64,000 nt of DNA, taken from NCBI RefSeq assembly GCF_949628215.1, contig NC_134276.1:218446610-218510609 (forward strand). The letters are read 5' to 3'. The notes under the pieces are model-generated. The model was not told the DNA's origin. It was given only the letters and a program-made list of their open reading frames with translations, and did no database searches. Every line of letters starts with the position of its first letter. Positions within the stretch are counted from its first letter, which is position 1. Below, in pieces: positions 11,421 to 23,673 of the stretch. Made by a program: the position numbers and the translations under genes. The stretch is from Phalacrocorax aristotelis (taxonomy: Eukaryota; Chordata; Aves; Suliformes; Phalacrocoracidae).

Positions 11421-14400
11421 AGTGCGGGTCCCTCCTGGGGCACTGAGTCCGTCCTGGCTGTCCCTGGCCCCGGCAGCTCCCACGGCCCCGATGCCCACGC
11501 CCTTGTGCCCCGGCACAAGCACAGCTGCAGGGGCAGGGCCAGGGGGATGCAGCGTGCCGGGGGTGCCAGCGGCAGCATGCCCTGGCACAGCCCCATGGTG
11601 CCACCGGCCCAAGAGCCAAAGTGCCGGCCGCAGCAGCAGCCCCTACTTGCAGCGTGGCCATCCCGTCCCGTCCCGTCTCATCCTGCAGCCGCCGCCGCGC
11701 CAGGAGCATCCCTGTGCCGGGGCGCATGGCCGGGGGTCCCGGGGCAAGGCCCACTGCATGGCTGCCTGTGGCCGTGAGCCTCCCGCGGTGAGTGGGGTTG
11801 GCGGGTGCACGCCGCAGCGTGGCCGCTGCCGGAGCGGGGAATGATTCATTGGAGAAAATCCCCGTTCCCACTCCCACGCAGAAGCGGGACGTGGGGCGCG
11901 TGCGGGATGGGGGGGCAGCTCGGCATCGCCTGGCCTCGGCCCCTGAGCCAGGCACACGCTGCCCCGCTGCCCGCTGGGTGCTGGCAAGGGAAGGCAGGAG
12001 CGGGTCAGCCCTGCCTGCAGGCAGCTGCCAGCCCAGCAGAGTCCAGCTCTGCCAAATCCGGCAGGTGGCAGCAGCCTCAGGAGCTCCGCAGGCCCCCCGG
12101 CCCCTCAGGGGTCTCCTCACCCCTTGGTCAGACCCCCGTGCACCCAGGGGAGCAGCAGCAGCAGGGTACTAGGAGTATCCGAGGGCAGAGGGGACAGGGC
12201 AAAGGCCCGCAAAACAGAGAGATGGGAGGTAGAACTGTGGATGTAGAAGAAATACCCTGCCAATCCCCCCGGGCAGGGGGATGCCAGGGCTGGGCCAGAT
12301 CCTGCGGGTCCCCACGGGTGCAGGGGCTGGATCCCACGGGACCCCACAGGCAGGGGGTGCAGGGGCTGGGTGGGCTTCGGCAGATGGCCTCTCCCCCTCA
12401 CCAGAGTCCCTGGTGTCCCCCCAGGCTGGAGGGGTGGCCGGGGTGCAGGCTTCAGCCGGCCCCAGCAGCCCACCGTGGAGCGGGGTCCCCTCCGCACCCC
12501 CACTCCCCGTTCGGCATGGGCATGATGCAATCCTGCACGGCCCTTGCACTTCCCACCGCCCCGGCGTCACCAGCCGCCGCGTGCCAGGGCACGTGCAGCT
12601 CTGTGCCGAGGGCACCCTCCTGGTCCCCACCTTCCCACCCCGGGCACCACCGCAGCGTCCCACCAGAGCCCCACCACCAGGACAGGCACCGCGCCAGCTG
12701 GGCCACCCCCAGTGCCACCACCGCTCCTACCGGGGCTTGTGCCACGCCAGTGACAGGCGCTGCCCTCCCCTAGGGCAAATTGGGATGCACCCTGGTTTAC
12801 AATGGGGGTGTCTGTGTTTGCCGTCAAGCCGGCATTGCTCAGCCATCGGCCCCTTTCTGGGGCTTGCGCTGGGTCTGTCATGACTCTCCCAGCCCCAGGG
12901 GCTCCAACATCACTGTGCCGAGGGCTGCCTCCCCGATCCACAGGGCTGGCACCGGGGCGGCTGCGCCCACATCGCTGCATCCCTGTGTCCCAGGCATGGT
13001 GCTGCCATGGGCAAACCCTCCTGCTCCGCTGGCGGTGCCAGCCGTGCCGGGGCTGCGGGGCTGGTGGCACCCGCTGGTGCTGGAGCTGCAGCCAGATGCC
13101 GGCCCAGACCCAGCAAGGTCACCCCTGTGACAGATCAGGGGGAGACACAGGTCAGGTGATGCTCAGTGAGGCTGGGGCTCCGGGTGCGATCCTCTGGGAC
13201 GGTGACGTGTGGCAGAGGGATGCACCGAGGCAGCCGCCTGGCCACCAGCAGGGTGGCACCCCGGGGACGGCCCTGGGGACAGGCAGTGGGGAGCTCCCGC
13301 GGAGGGTGACGGCAGGGACGTGGGACCAGAGCGGTGCCGCAGGGTAGGAACGGGGAAATGGGGCTGAGATGTGCACAGGGCGCGTCTTGCCCTGGGCCAG
13401 GGATTGGCGCGGGGCTGCCGGTGGCAATCGGCACCAGCAGGGATTGGTGCTGGCCGTGTGGGCCGTGGTCTTGCCCACCCACGGGGCTGCGGTGGCAGCA
13501 GGTGGAGCGGGAGCAGCGGCTGCACAGGACCCGCGGTGGCAGCAGCAGCAGCAGCGGACACAGGGAGCCCTGCGGCACAGGGCACGGGTGCAGGGTCAGC
13601 CACGGGGGCACGTGCGCAGGGGACCCAAGGCACATGCGGACCCCCGCCGCCGCTACATGCCTGGGACCCTCCCAGGGTTGGGCTGTGAGCTGCTTCCAGC
13701 ACAGCTGTAAGTCACGGGTGTTCGGGACTTTATGTGCAGCCCCGGCTCCCTGCCTGCAGCACCCCCGGGGGCGGCTGTGGCCCTGGCTCCACAGGGCAGG
13801 AGCAGCCCACCCGCCCCAACACCCCAGTGCCTCAAGCCATGGCTTCGGGGCCGGATCCTGCGGTGAGGCACACCCAGCTGGGTGCTCGCTGTGGGACCAC
13901 CTCAGTGGGGGTGACACCAGTCCCGGACCATCCCCACTGTGATGTGGGCCCCCAGCCCTGCTGCACCCATGGATGCCACATGGCCATGGGCTCCCTGTGG
14001 CCCCATAGCCCCTGCTGCTAGAGGGAAGGAGGTCCAGGAGGTGAACAGGGTGCTGGGGTCCCTGTCCCTGTGGCAGAGGGCAGAGGGTCCCCAGGCTGCA
14101 CCCCTGCCTGAGCGTCTGGGTCCTAGAGCTGCCCCCCCAGCTCCCCCATGGGGAACAGCAAAGCCAGGAGCCGGTGCCAGGGGAGGGACAGATCCTGGCC
14201 ACAGTCCTGTCCATCCCTGGCAATCTGCCACTCAGGGCAGCCTCAGCCAGAGGCTGTGCCCATGTCCCCGAGCCCACGTGCAGTGGGACCCCCCAGCGCC
14301 CAGCAAGCATCCCACCACTGCCTGCCCTGCACCCCTCAGCTGGCTCTCATCTCACCAACGGTGCTTTGTGCCCCTCTCCCCGCTTTCCCTGGGACTGGTC

Positions 14401-17400
14401 CCTTCTGCAAGAATGCTGGTTACACTGGGGACCCTGGGGACACTGGGGATGCTGGGGACACTCCCCATGTTTGCAGGGCCGAAGGACGTGTCTCTCCCCT
14501 CTCCCAGCTATTCCTGGCTGTTTCCCCTGGCACAGTGCTGAGCACCATCACAGCAGCTCTGGCACTGTTTTCCTGGCCGGGGTCATGGACCCAGAGCCCG
14601 TGGCTCTGTGGGAGCAGCATTTCCCCAGCACGTCCCTCGGCAATTACTAGCAGTGATTCAGTCTGACGGTGTTGCTCGTCCCCGGCACCCTGCGCTCCTG
14701 CCGCTCCCCGCACCCCCATGCCATCAGCAAACCCCCTTACCTTGCTTTCCATGACACTTCCCCAGCTTGGCGAGCAGCGGAGCAGGGATGCTCCATCACA
14801 GCCCGAGCTGACCCCCTTCTCCTAGGACGAGCCAGGGGGGCTCTGCCCTGTGCCCCCTTTTCAAACACCAGCACCCAAAACCTTCATCTGGGTTTAAAAC
14901 CCCTCGGGAAGAGCCAAGTGAATGCGGGTTTGGACATCCCTGTGCCATGACTCTGCTGTTCCCAGCCCTGAGCGACCAGAGGAGCTTGGTCAGGGGGAGC
15001 AGGGGTGGCTGCCTGGGGAGGGAAACAGTGATGGGACACCCACTGTGCCCCCCTGCAACGGACCCTGGTGTGTCCCCACCCATGCCACACCGGGCAGGAA
15101 GCACTCTGGAAATGCTGCGGGGACACAGCAAACCCTGGGGACCTCAGCAAACCCCAGGGACCTTGGGGCCGGGTGTCCTCCCACACCCTCAGGGGGCTCA
15201 GCACCACCCCCAGCCCTGTTGCAGGAGGGATTACAGGGCCAGGGGTCCCGGCCATGCCTGCACTGCTGGCAGGCTCTGCCCGGCTGCTGCTTGGCCCCAC
15301 AGCCCCCGGGCGGAGGGGGGATGCAGGCAGGGGGCCGGGAGGGCGCAGGCACCAGGAGCAGGCAGGGCAGCAGATGGAGTTGGGAGTGGGGATGAGATGC
15401 TGTGCATGACGACATGGGTGCTCAGGGGTGGTGGGCTCGGGGGGTGGAGCCTCTCAGGTGGCGGAGCACTCAACCCAGGGCACCTCCGTCTGAGCTGGGT
15501 GACGAGCCGTGAGCGGCCGGGTTTCAGTGGGGCATTTGCCGCCGTTCCCTCCCTGGCCCAGGCCGCTGGCAGGCTTCCATGTGGTTCCTCAAGAGAACTC
15601 TCCAAATTCCCAGCTTAGAGGGGGATTCCCCAGCAAGCCCTCCCCAGCACATCACACACCCCGCTGTGCCCTTGTGGCTCCCCTCCATTGCCCCACGTGT
15701 GGGGGTCAGCCGTCTTGCGGGGGGCTCTGCCGTGGGGAGGGTGTGAAGCCATGACGTGGGGTGCAGTGCAGCACCCAGGCAAGGGCCAGGAGGAGCCCTG
15801 GGTGCCCTGGCACAAGCACAGGTGATTCAGTGTGGCCACAGCAGGGTGCCGCCCGTTCCCGCACCCATCGCTCCCGGCCCGGCAGCTGCGGTAAATGCGT
15901 GTTTACCTTCCTGCTTGCCTGCGTCATGCGTGGCTGTGGCGCTGCCGGCCCGGGCAGGGGCCCTGTGGCTCTGGCCCCCTGCCCAGGGCAGCCCCCATCA
16001 CTCCCACGCTCTGCTGACCCCCAAGCAATGCTGCCACCCTGGAGAACTGGGGAGCCCAGGGGATGTGGCCACAGGGGTCCCAGCAGGGCTCAGGGATGGG
16101 GCACCAGCCCCTCGGCATGCAGCCCTCACCCAGGGGACTGCTGCGCAGAGACAGTGCAGGGACCTTGCTCTGCCTCTTCCCCCCACCCCTCCTGGGACGC
16201 AGTGAGTGCTCATGGGCTGTCCCGCGGGTGCAGCCCACCTCGCTCTTTTCCACACACCTGCTCCCAAAAGTGCTTTTTGGTGAGTAGGAGATGTGAGCTG
16301 GGCCACAGCCAGTGCTCTCAGCTCCTGACCCCCCCCAGGCCTCAGCCAGGAGGCAATTAAGCTAATTGAAACTTAGCAATTGATTCCCATGGCTGGAAGC
16401 CAGGCTGCCTCGGAGCGGGAGAGGGGGAGAGGGCAAGTGCTGCCCGAGCCGGGGCAGTGGCAGCTCTGGCGTGGCTGAGCACGGGTGCTGGGTTACCCGA
16501 GGCAGCGATGAGCTCTGCCAGGATGGCTGCTGGCCAGATCCAGCTCATCTGGGCAGTGAAGCAGGACCTGGGGTCCTTCCTGGCACCCAGGAGCGTTGGT
16601 CCTCCAAGGAGGGCAGGGAGAAGGGTTCTGCCCTTGCTGAGGGAGCCCAGGGGCTCTGCTGTGCCTCTGCTGAGTGCTTGGGGCAGCAGGAGCGTCCGCG
16701 GCAGGTGCTGGTTGAGAGACCCGCTTCTCCTCCTGCTCCTGCTCCTGTGCTCCACAGCAGCGCCTGGAGTGGCAGAGCCGAGCTGTGCTGGGGGTCCCAC
16801 CCGAGCCCCAGCCTCCTGCTCCACATGGGAAGGAGCGACCAGCCAGTGAGGGCCGCTCCCCCCCAGGAATCCACATTAAACAAACACTAATTAGCCAGAG
16901 CTCCCTCCTCTCGCCCAGGCTCACAGCGGTGCTGCTGACCCCAATGACTCTGGTTTGTCCCTGGGGTCCAGACAGGGACCTGCCTGGGGATCACCCCCAG
17001 CCTGGACCCCCAGCACGACATAGCACGGCACTGCCTGGGGTTTGCTTTGGAGTGCCGGCAACATGCCAGAGCCATGGCGGGGCTCAGCCCTGGAGACCAC
17101 AGGGTGACATCCCACTGGGGCACGGCCCGTGGGGTGCTGCGGTGGAGGTGAGCTCTGGGCAGGGGTTCAGTGCATCAGTGGCCCGCGGCAGCGTGTGCCA
17201 TGCCGGGGCTCTGCTGCCTTGTTTTCGTGCCGGGTTTCTCTCTCTCTTTGGGATAATCCAGCAACAAACAAGCGGAAGAGCCCAGCACGCCGCAAAAATT
17301 CCCCCCGGGAGGTGTGCGGAGAGCCAGGGGCCACGGCTCTGGGGGAAAGCTTTGCCACTTCGGGCCAGGGCTGTACCCGCAGCCCTGCTTGGGGGTCGTC

Positions 17401-18585
17401 TGTCCCTGCTGCCCCCCACCCCATCCCCACTGCCCCACAATCAGGTGCTGCCACAAATCCCCCTGCACTGGGACCGGGTGTTTGAAGCCTTTGTGTCCTG
17501 ATAATGCGGAAGAATCCCAGCGATTCAGAGCACGCAGAGGCCCCCGGCCCCTCGGCGTGGGGAGGCTGCGGTGGGGGGAGCAGGATGGGGAGGGGGGACA
17601 GGCATCCCCACCCCGGACCCCGGACCCCGGCTCGGACACCCTGGGGTGCTGGGGGCTCCTCACCCCATCCCCGTCCCAGCAGCATGGGCACCATGGATAC
17701 ACAGACCCCCGTCCCACTGCGGGGGTGGGGGTGTTTCCCAGCGAGGAGCTCTGGTGGGGATCACTCCCCTGCTGAGCTCTGGCTGCCCGGCTCGAGGAGC
17801 AACACCCTGGGAGCACCCTGAGCCCCAGCGCCCGCCACCCCCCGTGCCCGCCGGGCACCGCTGGCAGCAGCTCCCCGCCGCCCCCGGTTTCGGCAAGCTG
17901 CTTCCCCGGCGGGGGAACGCCGGGACTGGTCTGACCTCTGCGGATTACATTCCTTAATTGTTTTAAAAGGCCCCATGTGATGTTTAAAAACATTAACCTA
18001 ACTTAGCCCTGGGAGAAGGTGCGTGCAGGCGCACGTCCCCGGAGAGCAGCTCCAGCCCCACTCCCGATGCCGGCTGCAGCGCCGGGGGGGGTGCCAGGGT
18101 GCTGCCCCCCGAGGGCACAGCGTGGGGAAGAGGTGGGGCAGGAGGGGCTGCCCGAGCTGGGAGTGCTGGGCTGCACTGGGCTTCCACACACAGCCCTGTG
18201 AAGGGAAGGGAGGCAGGATGTGGCCCTGGCCCTCCAGCCTGGGTTTGCCCCCCAAGCGTGGGGAGCAGCAAGCGGAGAAGGGGGGCTCTGCCATCCCCCT
18301 CCCCGAGCTCCTCGGTGCAGCCGTGGGATGCAGGGCATGGGATGCGGGGTGTCAGGGTGCCCCTGGGGATGGGCCCCGCTCCCCGGGGTGCTGCACGGCG
18401 CTGGGCAGGAGGCACACGACGGGGCTTGGCAAGGCTGAGCGTGGTGCGACGTGGCGTGGCATGGCTGCCGGGGCCTGGCAGGGCCCAGCACCGCCCGGCC
18501 TGGACCTTGCTGCCGTGGCAGGACCCCGGACCCTGGGGTGCAGGTGCTGGGGTGGGGGGTACCCCAACCCCCCACATCAGCCCCA
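11421..18585. other. Intergenic region SBF1-ADM2, no gene found
   Basis: Seven kilobases of GC-rich sequence with no recognisable protein in any frame. Many open frames occur, but they overlap one another on both strands, have compositions driven by G and C, and match no family known to me. The only notable structure is a set of small AT-rich islands with homeodomain- or forkhead-like motifs (16,350-16,385; 16,870-16,900; 17,940-18,006). The human SBF1-ADM2 interval is also intergenic. Confidence 0.6.
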
Positions 18586-18587
18586 GC

Positions 18588-18905
18588 CCATTCCCCCAGA
18601 TGGGTCCCCCAGCCCCATCCCATACCAGTCTCCCCCAGGATGTGTCCCTCAGCCCCATCCCATCCCGTCCCAGTCCCCCCCAGGGTGGGTCCCCCAGCCC
18701 CCCAGGATCGCTCCCCCAGCCCCATCCCGTCTCAGTCCCCCCCAGGATGGGTCCCTCAGCCCCCCCAGCTCCCCGAGGACTGCTCCCCCAGCCCCCGCCC
18801 ATCCCAGTCCATCCCAGGATGGGTCACCCAGCCCCTTCCCATTCCAGCCTCCCAGCACCGTTCCCCCATCCCATCCCAGCCCCCCCAGGATGGGACCCTC
18901 ATCCC
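18588..18905. repeat. Minisatellite upstream of ADM2
   Basis: Imperfect tandem units of roughly 35-45 bp built from 'cccagccccatcccat' and 'cccaggatgggt'. The array ends about 150 bp before the ADM2 TATA-like element, so length variation would alter the spacing of upstream promoter elements. Confidence 0.8.
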
Positions 18906-19057
18906 CACCACACTCCATCGCGGCCCCGCTCCGGGCGGGCTCGGGGCGGTGCGGGGGGAGCAGGGCCGAGGGGGGCCGGTGCGGGGCCGCCCCCGCCCGT
19001 GGCTCCTCCCGCGGCAGCTCGGCTCCTCCTCGCCCGCCGCGCCGCGCCGAGCCCGGC

Positions 19058-19143
19058 GATATTTAACCTGGGCCGGGGCAGGGAGCGGCAGCGCCGAGCG
19101 GGGCACGGACCCGGACCGGAGCCAGCCCCGACCCCCGGCCCAG
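19058..19143 (+). promoter_or_regulatory. ADM2: ADM2 core promoter and non-coding exon 1
   Basis: A TATA-like element GATATTTAAC lies at 19,058-19,067 inside a CpG-rich stretch. Transcription would start near 19,090, giving a short 5'-UTR exon that ends at 19,143 with the donor CAG|GTACGG. The acceptor of the first coding exon is at 19,259 (CCCCGCAG). The start site is inferred; the splice signals are visible. Confidence 0.6.
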
Positions 19144-19278
19144 GTACGGCTGGGGTCCCCGGCGACCCCGTACCGCTCCCGGGCTGCGGGCCGGGCTGGG
19201 GCAGGGGGACACCGGGGGCGGCGGGGGGCTGGAGCCGAGCCCGTCTCTTCTCCCCGCAGCCGCTGCCCCGGCCCCACC

Positions 19279-22200
19279 ATGAGAGCTCCGGCGCCGGTTG
19301 CGCTGGGTTGCATCAGCTTGGTGCTGTGTCTGCTGGAGCTGCCCGCCTGCCTGCCCCTGCCCGGCGGCCGTGCGCCCAAGCGCAGGTGAGCCCGCACCCC
19401 CGAACCCCCGCGGGACCCCGCACCCCTGCCTGCACCCCCGAACCCCCGCGGGACCCCGCACCCCTGCCTGCACCCTTGCATGCCCTGCGTGCCCCTGCCC
19501 GGCTGCCGCGTGCCCAAGCGCAGGTGACCCCACAGCCCTGCCCGCATCCCCGACTCTCCCCCTCCGGGACCCTGCACCCCTGCCTCTGCGCGCACCCCTG
19601 CCTGCACCCCCGGGACCCCGCACCCCTGCCTGCACCCCCGGGACCCCGCACCCCTGCCTGCTCCTGCCCAGCGGCCGCGCGTCCAAGCGCAGGTGACCCC
19701 GCACCCCCGACCCTCCCCCTCGGGATCCCGCACCCCTGATTCCCCCCGGGACTCCGCACGCACGCCCGCACCCCCGACCCTGCCCCGGCACCCCGCACCC
19801 CTTCCCGCCCCTGCCCAGCGGCTGTGCGCCCAAGCGCAGCTGAGCCCGCACCCCTGACCCCCCACTCCAACCCCGGGGCCCCGCAAACCTGCCCGCCCCT
19901 GCCTGGCGGCTGTGCGCCCAAGCGCAGGTGAGCGCGTACCCCTCACCCCCCACCCTGGGGCCCCGCACCCCTTCCCGCACCCTTGACACATGTCCTTCCC
20001 CCGCCGGCACTTCTGCCTGGACCCCTGCCTGCGCAGGCCGCCTCTCTGACCCCGCCCGGGACGCAGCCCCGCACGCCCGGGGGGCTCCGCGCCCCTGCCC
20101 CGGCCTCCACCGCTCTCCCCGTGTCCGTCTGTCCCGCCGGCCGCTCCCCCCGGCTCCCCTCAGGGCTCGGGCAGGGCCCAGCCTGGCAGCATGTCCGTCT
20201 GTGTGTCCGTCCTGCCGTCCCCGCACTGAAGCCCCTCGTGCTGGCAGCAGGGTACCCGGGGGGGTGGGGGGGCGATGTCCTGGAGGGTGTGGGCAGGCGA
20301 GTATACCTCTGGTGCCATCTCCCACCTGGACCCCAGCCGTGTCTTCGCTGCATGTCCCATGCCCGTCCCTGCATCTGGGACCTGGGGGACAAGGTGGTGG
20401 GAGCAGAGGTGAGGGGTCCCCGGCCCCCACGCTGCATCCCGTCCCGGTGGAAATGAGGGAACGGTGCTGGGAGGGGGCAGGATACGGACAGGGCTGCCGG
20501 GATGCGGTGTGCCAGGGATGGCGAGGTTGGGAGGGTGCGGGGGCCAGCACGGTACCCGTGTGTGTGCACAAGGCAGGTGGGGCACACAGGTGTGCAAGGG
20601 TGGGCCGAGGCTTTGGTACATGCCGGGATGGAGAACCCACGCTGTGCCCATCCCAAGGCGTGTGCGGCTGCATGTGTGTGCATGGTGAGGGGTGCCCGGG
20701 GGGCCAGGGCCTCCTGTCTGGACCCCCTTTGGCAGGAGGCATCTTGGGCTGGGACAGAGCCTCCCGCGTGTGCAGGTGTGCACGCGTGTGTGTATGCACG
20801 GCCTCTCTGGGTGTGCATGTTGCTGCTTGAGGAGCGGGTTTGGGCCGTGCCCAGCGCCGTGGGAAGCCTGCGTCTGGCTCCGGAGGGATCTGCGAGCGGC
20901 TAATGCCTGCCTGCCCGGTGCCGCAGGCAGCCCTCAGCGCAGCTACCGGGGGTGTGGGAAGGGGGGGGCCCTGCCCGGGCCGTGCGTGGGGCCACATCCC
21001 GCTGCGGGGATGGGTGGGGGGCCAGGGCGCCTCGACCACAGGCATGGGCTGGGCAGCTCCTGCCACGGCTGCAGGATGGCATGGCCGCAGCGTGTCCTGC
21101 CATGGGCCGGGGCACGGGGGTCCTCAGGATGGGGGCCCTGAGCTATGGGGGTCCCAGGGGGGAGCTCTGCTGCTGTGGGGGATGTCCCCAGGCTGGACCC
21201 CACCAAATGGGTGCCCAGGGCCCAGGTGTGGGTGCCCGCAGCAGGAGAGCATGCATTCCAGCTCTGTGCTGGTGCAAAGGCCATGGGAACAGGGTGGGCA
21301 GAAGCAGGGGGAAGCCAGAGGAGTGTAAGAGCCACTTGGGGGGACTGCGGAGGGGTGCTGGTGCAGCCGGCAGCAGCCCTCGGGTCGGTGGGTGCCCCAT
21401 AGTGTGTCTAGCGAGGCTCTCAAAGCCCCGGGACCAGGCATGGAAGCCGGAGCAGCAGCAATCCTGCAGGATCCCATGCACAGCCGGACACACAGGGAGC
21501 TCAGCTGGGGCGGGTGCACGCCGTGCCGGGGCCAGCTGGGGCGAAGCCGGGGCAGAAGCCAAGCGTGGGGAGGGAGGGGAACTCCGCAGCTAGCAGCCAT
21601 CCCGCAGGATGCCAGCATGGGGCTTGGGGGGGCCCGCAGTGCCGGCACCGCCTGGAAGAGAGCCGGCCAGGAAAGTCCCGCATGCCACGGCCCGGGCAGC
21701 ACCGGGACGGAAAGGCTGAGGCTGCCGGTGTTTCCGGGCACCAGCCGCCTCCTGTAAACACGGGAAGGGGCAGCGGGTACTCGTCAGCCCCCCCCCCCAG
21801 CGCTTCCCATCTCTGCAGAGCCAGAGGAATTTGGCCTCTGTCCCCGCTCCCACGGCTCGTGGCCAAGTGGTGTCCGGCCTCAACCCGGCTGTGCCGCGAT
21901 GAGCCCTCTGGCACCCAGCTTCCCTGCGGCCCTGGGCGCTGGGGGGCCGGGGGGCAGCGTCGGTGCAGTGCGAGGCCGGGGCTGCGTGTGCGCCGGACAC
22001 CTGCACCTGGGTCATGCCGTGGGTGTGCATGCAAACCAGGCTGGGGATCAGTGCGTGTGGGCACTGTGGGCATACCTGTGCGTGTGCAGGGGCTATAGCA
22101 TGTGTGTGCACTGGGACACGCATGTGCCTGTGTGTACAGGGGTTAGAGCATGTGTGCATGCATGTGCATGCTGCGACGTGTGCACAGGGGTCACGGTGTG

Positions 22201-23673
22201 TGTCTGTATGCATGCCGGGCCGTGGGTGTGCTGTGTTAGGGAGTGTGCATGCGTGTGTGCACGCTGGGACATGTGTGTGCCCATCTGCGGACAGGGGTTA
22301 CCCTGTGTGCTCGCGGGTAGTGAAGGGGGTGTGCGTGTGGGCTGTGCGGGTTCAGGGGGACATGGGGGCTCTGGCCGGGGGGTGCTGTGGTGGGTGCCAC
22401 GAGGGGTGCCACAGCACATGCCCATATGGGCAGCAGAGGGGCTCCTGGGCAGCGCTGCCCCAGCCACGTGCCACCCCCACCGCCACGTGTCACCCCTGCA
22501 GCCACCTGGGTGCCGCGGATTCCTTCCAGGCACTGACCTGGGGCGGCTGCGGGTGGCAGAGTCCCAGGGCCACCACGGTGGGTGCCTCCTGCTGTTGGGG
22601 GGTCACCAGCTCCTCCACAGTGGGAGGCCAACCTTGGCTGTGCTGGAGCTGGCAGCACTGGGGGGTCCCTGTTTGTGCACCCTGGGGGAATCCTTGCGGG
22701 GACACAGCAGGGTCAGTGCCCCTGGGAGCTTGGGGACCCCACGTGGCCCCAGTGGTGCCTGTGCTTGTGGGTTGGCAGCAGGCTCGGCGTGGGGCTGGCA
22801 GGGGTGCCTGGACAGGCTGCCAGCAGCGGTGACAGGGTGCCATGAGGCGGGCCACAGTATCCCCCCTGCCCAGGGAGTCCAGCAGGACTGGGGGGGGGGG
22901 TGCCAGGGGTGTCCCAGCCCCACTGGTCTGGGGTGGGAAGGGTCTGGGGCCGCACTGCAGCCTTGGCTGTGGCAGGCAGGTCCTACCAGCCCTGCCACCG
23001 TGGCACAACACAGGAGCACGGAGTACGTGTGTGGCTGCAGGTAGCAGCTCCCCTTCCCTGGCTGCTGCTGCTGCCTCCTCCTCCTCTGCCCTGGGCAGAG
23101 TGGCCAGGAGGTGCAGGCAGGGTGCTGTGGCTCTGCCTGCTGCTGCCCACTGAGTGTTGTCCCCTCCTCCTGACCCCGCTGCCGCTCTTTTGCAGGGACC
23201 CCCCAGACCGGAGACCCTCCCTGACCCCACTCCTCGGAGACCCCCCAGGACCGCAGGCCCCGGCTCTGCTGCAGCCCGCCAGTGGCCCACGGCACAGACC
23301 GCTCATCCCCCGGCACGGCTCCAAGTTCGTCCCGTGCCACGGCCCCCGGCTCGCCCCCCGGCACGGTGCCCGCATGGCCCCCCGGCACAGACTGCTCATC
23401 CCGCGGTGCCGCCCGAAGCTCATGCCCCGGCAGAGACCCCGGCATGGTGCTCGCCTGGCCCCCCGGCACGGTGCTCGCCTGGTCCCCCAGCACCCGCGGG
23501 GCCGCCGGCATGCGTCGGGGCGGCTGCAGCACATGCAGCTGCTGCGGGTGGGCTGCGTGCTGGGCACCTGCCAGGTGCAGAACCTGAGCCACCGCCTCTG
23601 GCAGCTGATGGGCCAGTCAGGCCGCCAGGACTCGTCCCCCATGAACCCCAACAGCCCCCACAGCTACGGGTGA
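19279..23673 (+). CDS. ADM2: Adrenomedullin-2 / intermedin prohormone
   Basis: Coding exons are 19,279-19,385 and 23,196-23,673, giving 194 residues against 148 in human. Residues 1-25 form a signal peptide (MRAPAPVALGCISLVLCLLE). The hormone is at the C terminus: after the dibasic RR139-140 and a single R153 comes VGCVLGTCQVQNLSHRLWQL, with the ring cysteines C156 and C161, and the chain ends PHSYG, so Tyr193 would be amidated using Gly194. This almost matches human intermedin, a secreted CGRP-family peptide that acts through calcitonin-receptor-like receptor with RAMPs on vessels and pituitary. The extra length is an octapeptide repeat in the propeptide (residues 74-137). The 3.8-kb intron between the exons contains tandem copies of the exon 2 end. 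Identity is certain; the peptide cleavage sites are inferred. Confidence 0.97.
19386..19975 (+). repeat. Tandem repeat derived from the ADM2 exon 2 end
   Basis: Immediately after the exon 2 donor, the last ~35 bases of the exon plus its donor and following intron are repeated in diverged tandem form. Copies of 'gcccaagcgcaggtga' or close variants end at about 19,526, 19,696, 19,843 (donor GT changed to CT) and 19,930, spaced by 'gaccccgcacccctgcctgc'-type filler. Each copy ends just like the real splice donor at 19,386. Confidence 0.85.
21990..22350. repeat. Imperfect GT/GTGCAT-rich tract in the ADM2 intron
   Basis: Purine-pyrimidine alternating sequence with many 'tgtgtgca', 'gcatgtgt' and 'cgtgtgtgc' steps. 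It is a degenerate microsatellite-like tract in the intron between the two ADM2 coding exons. No gene is seen in the rest of this intron. Confidence 0.7.

Noticed and set aside
9837-12120. Large overlapping frames of 284-599 codons around the SBF1 promoter
   Set aside because: They overlap on both strands, follow GC content and minisatellite structure, and only 18 codons match a real protein (SBF1 exon 1).
12281-17993. Numerous 100-270-codon frames in the SBF1-ADM2 interval
   Set aside because: No family resemblance, no consistent splice context, and mutual overlap on both strands.
18099-21066. Frames of 400-667 codons around ADM2 exon 2
   Set aside because: Proline/arginine-rich translations of repeats on both strands; only the short ADM2 exon is supported.
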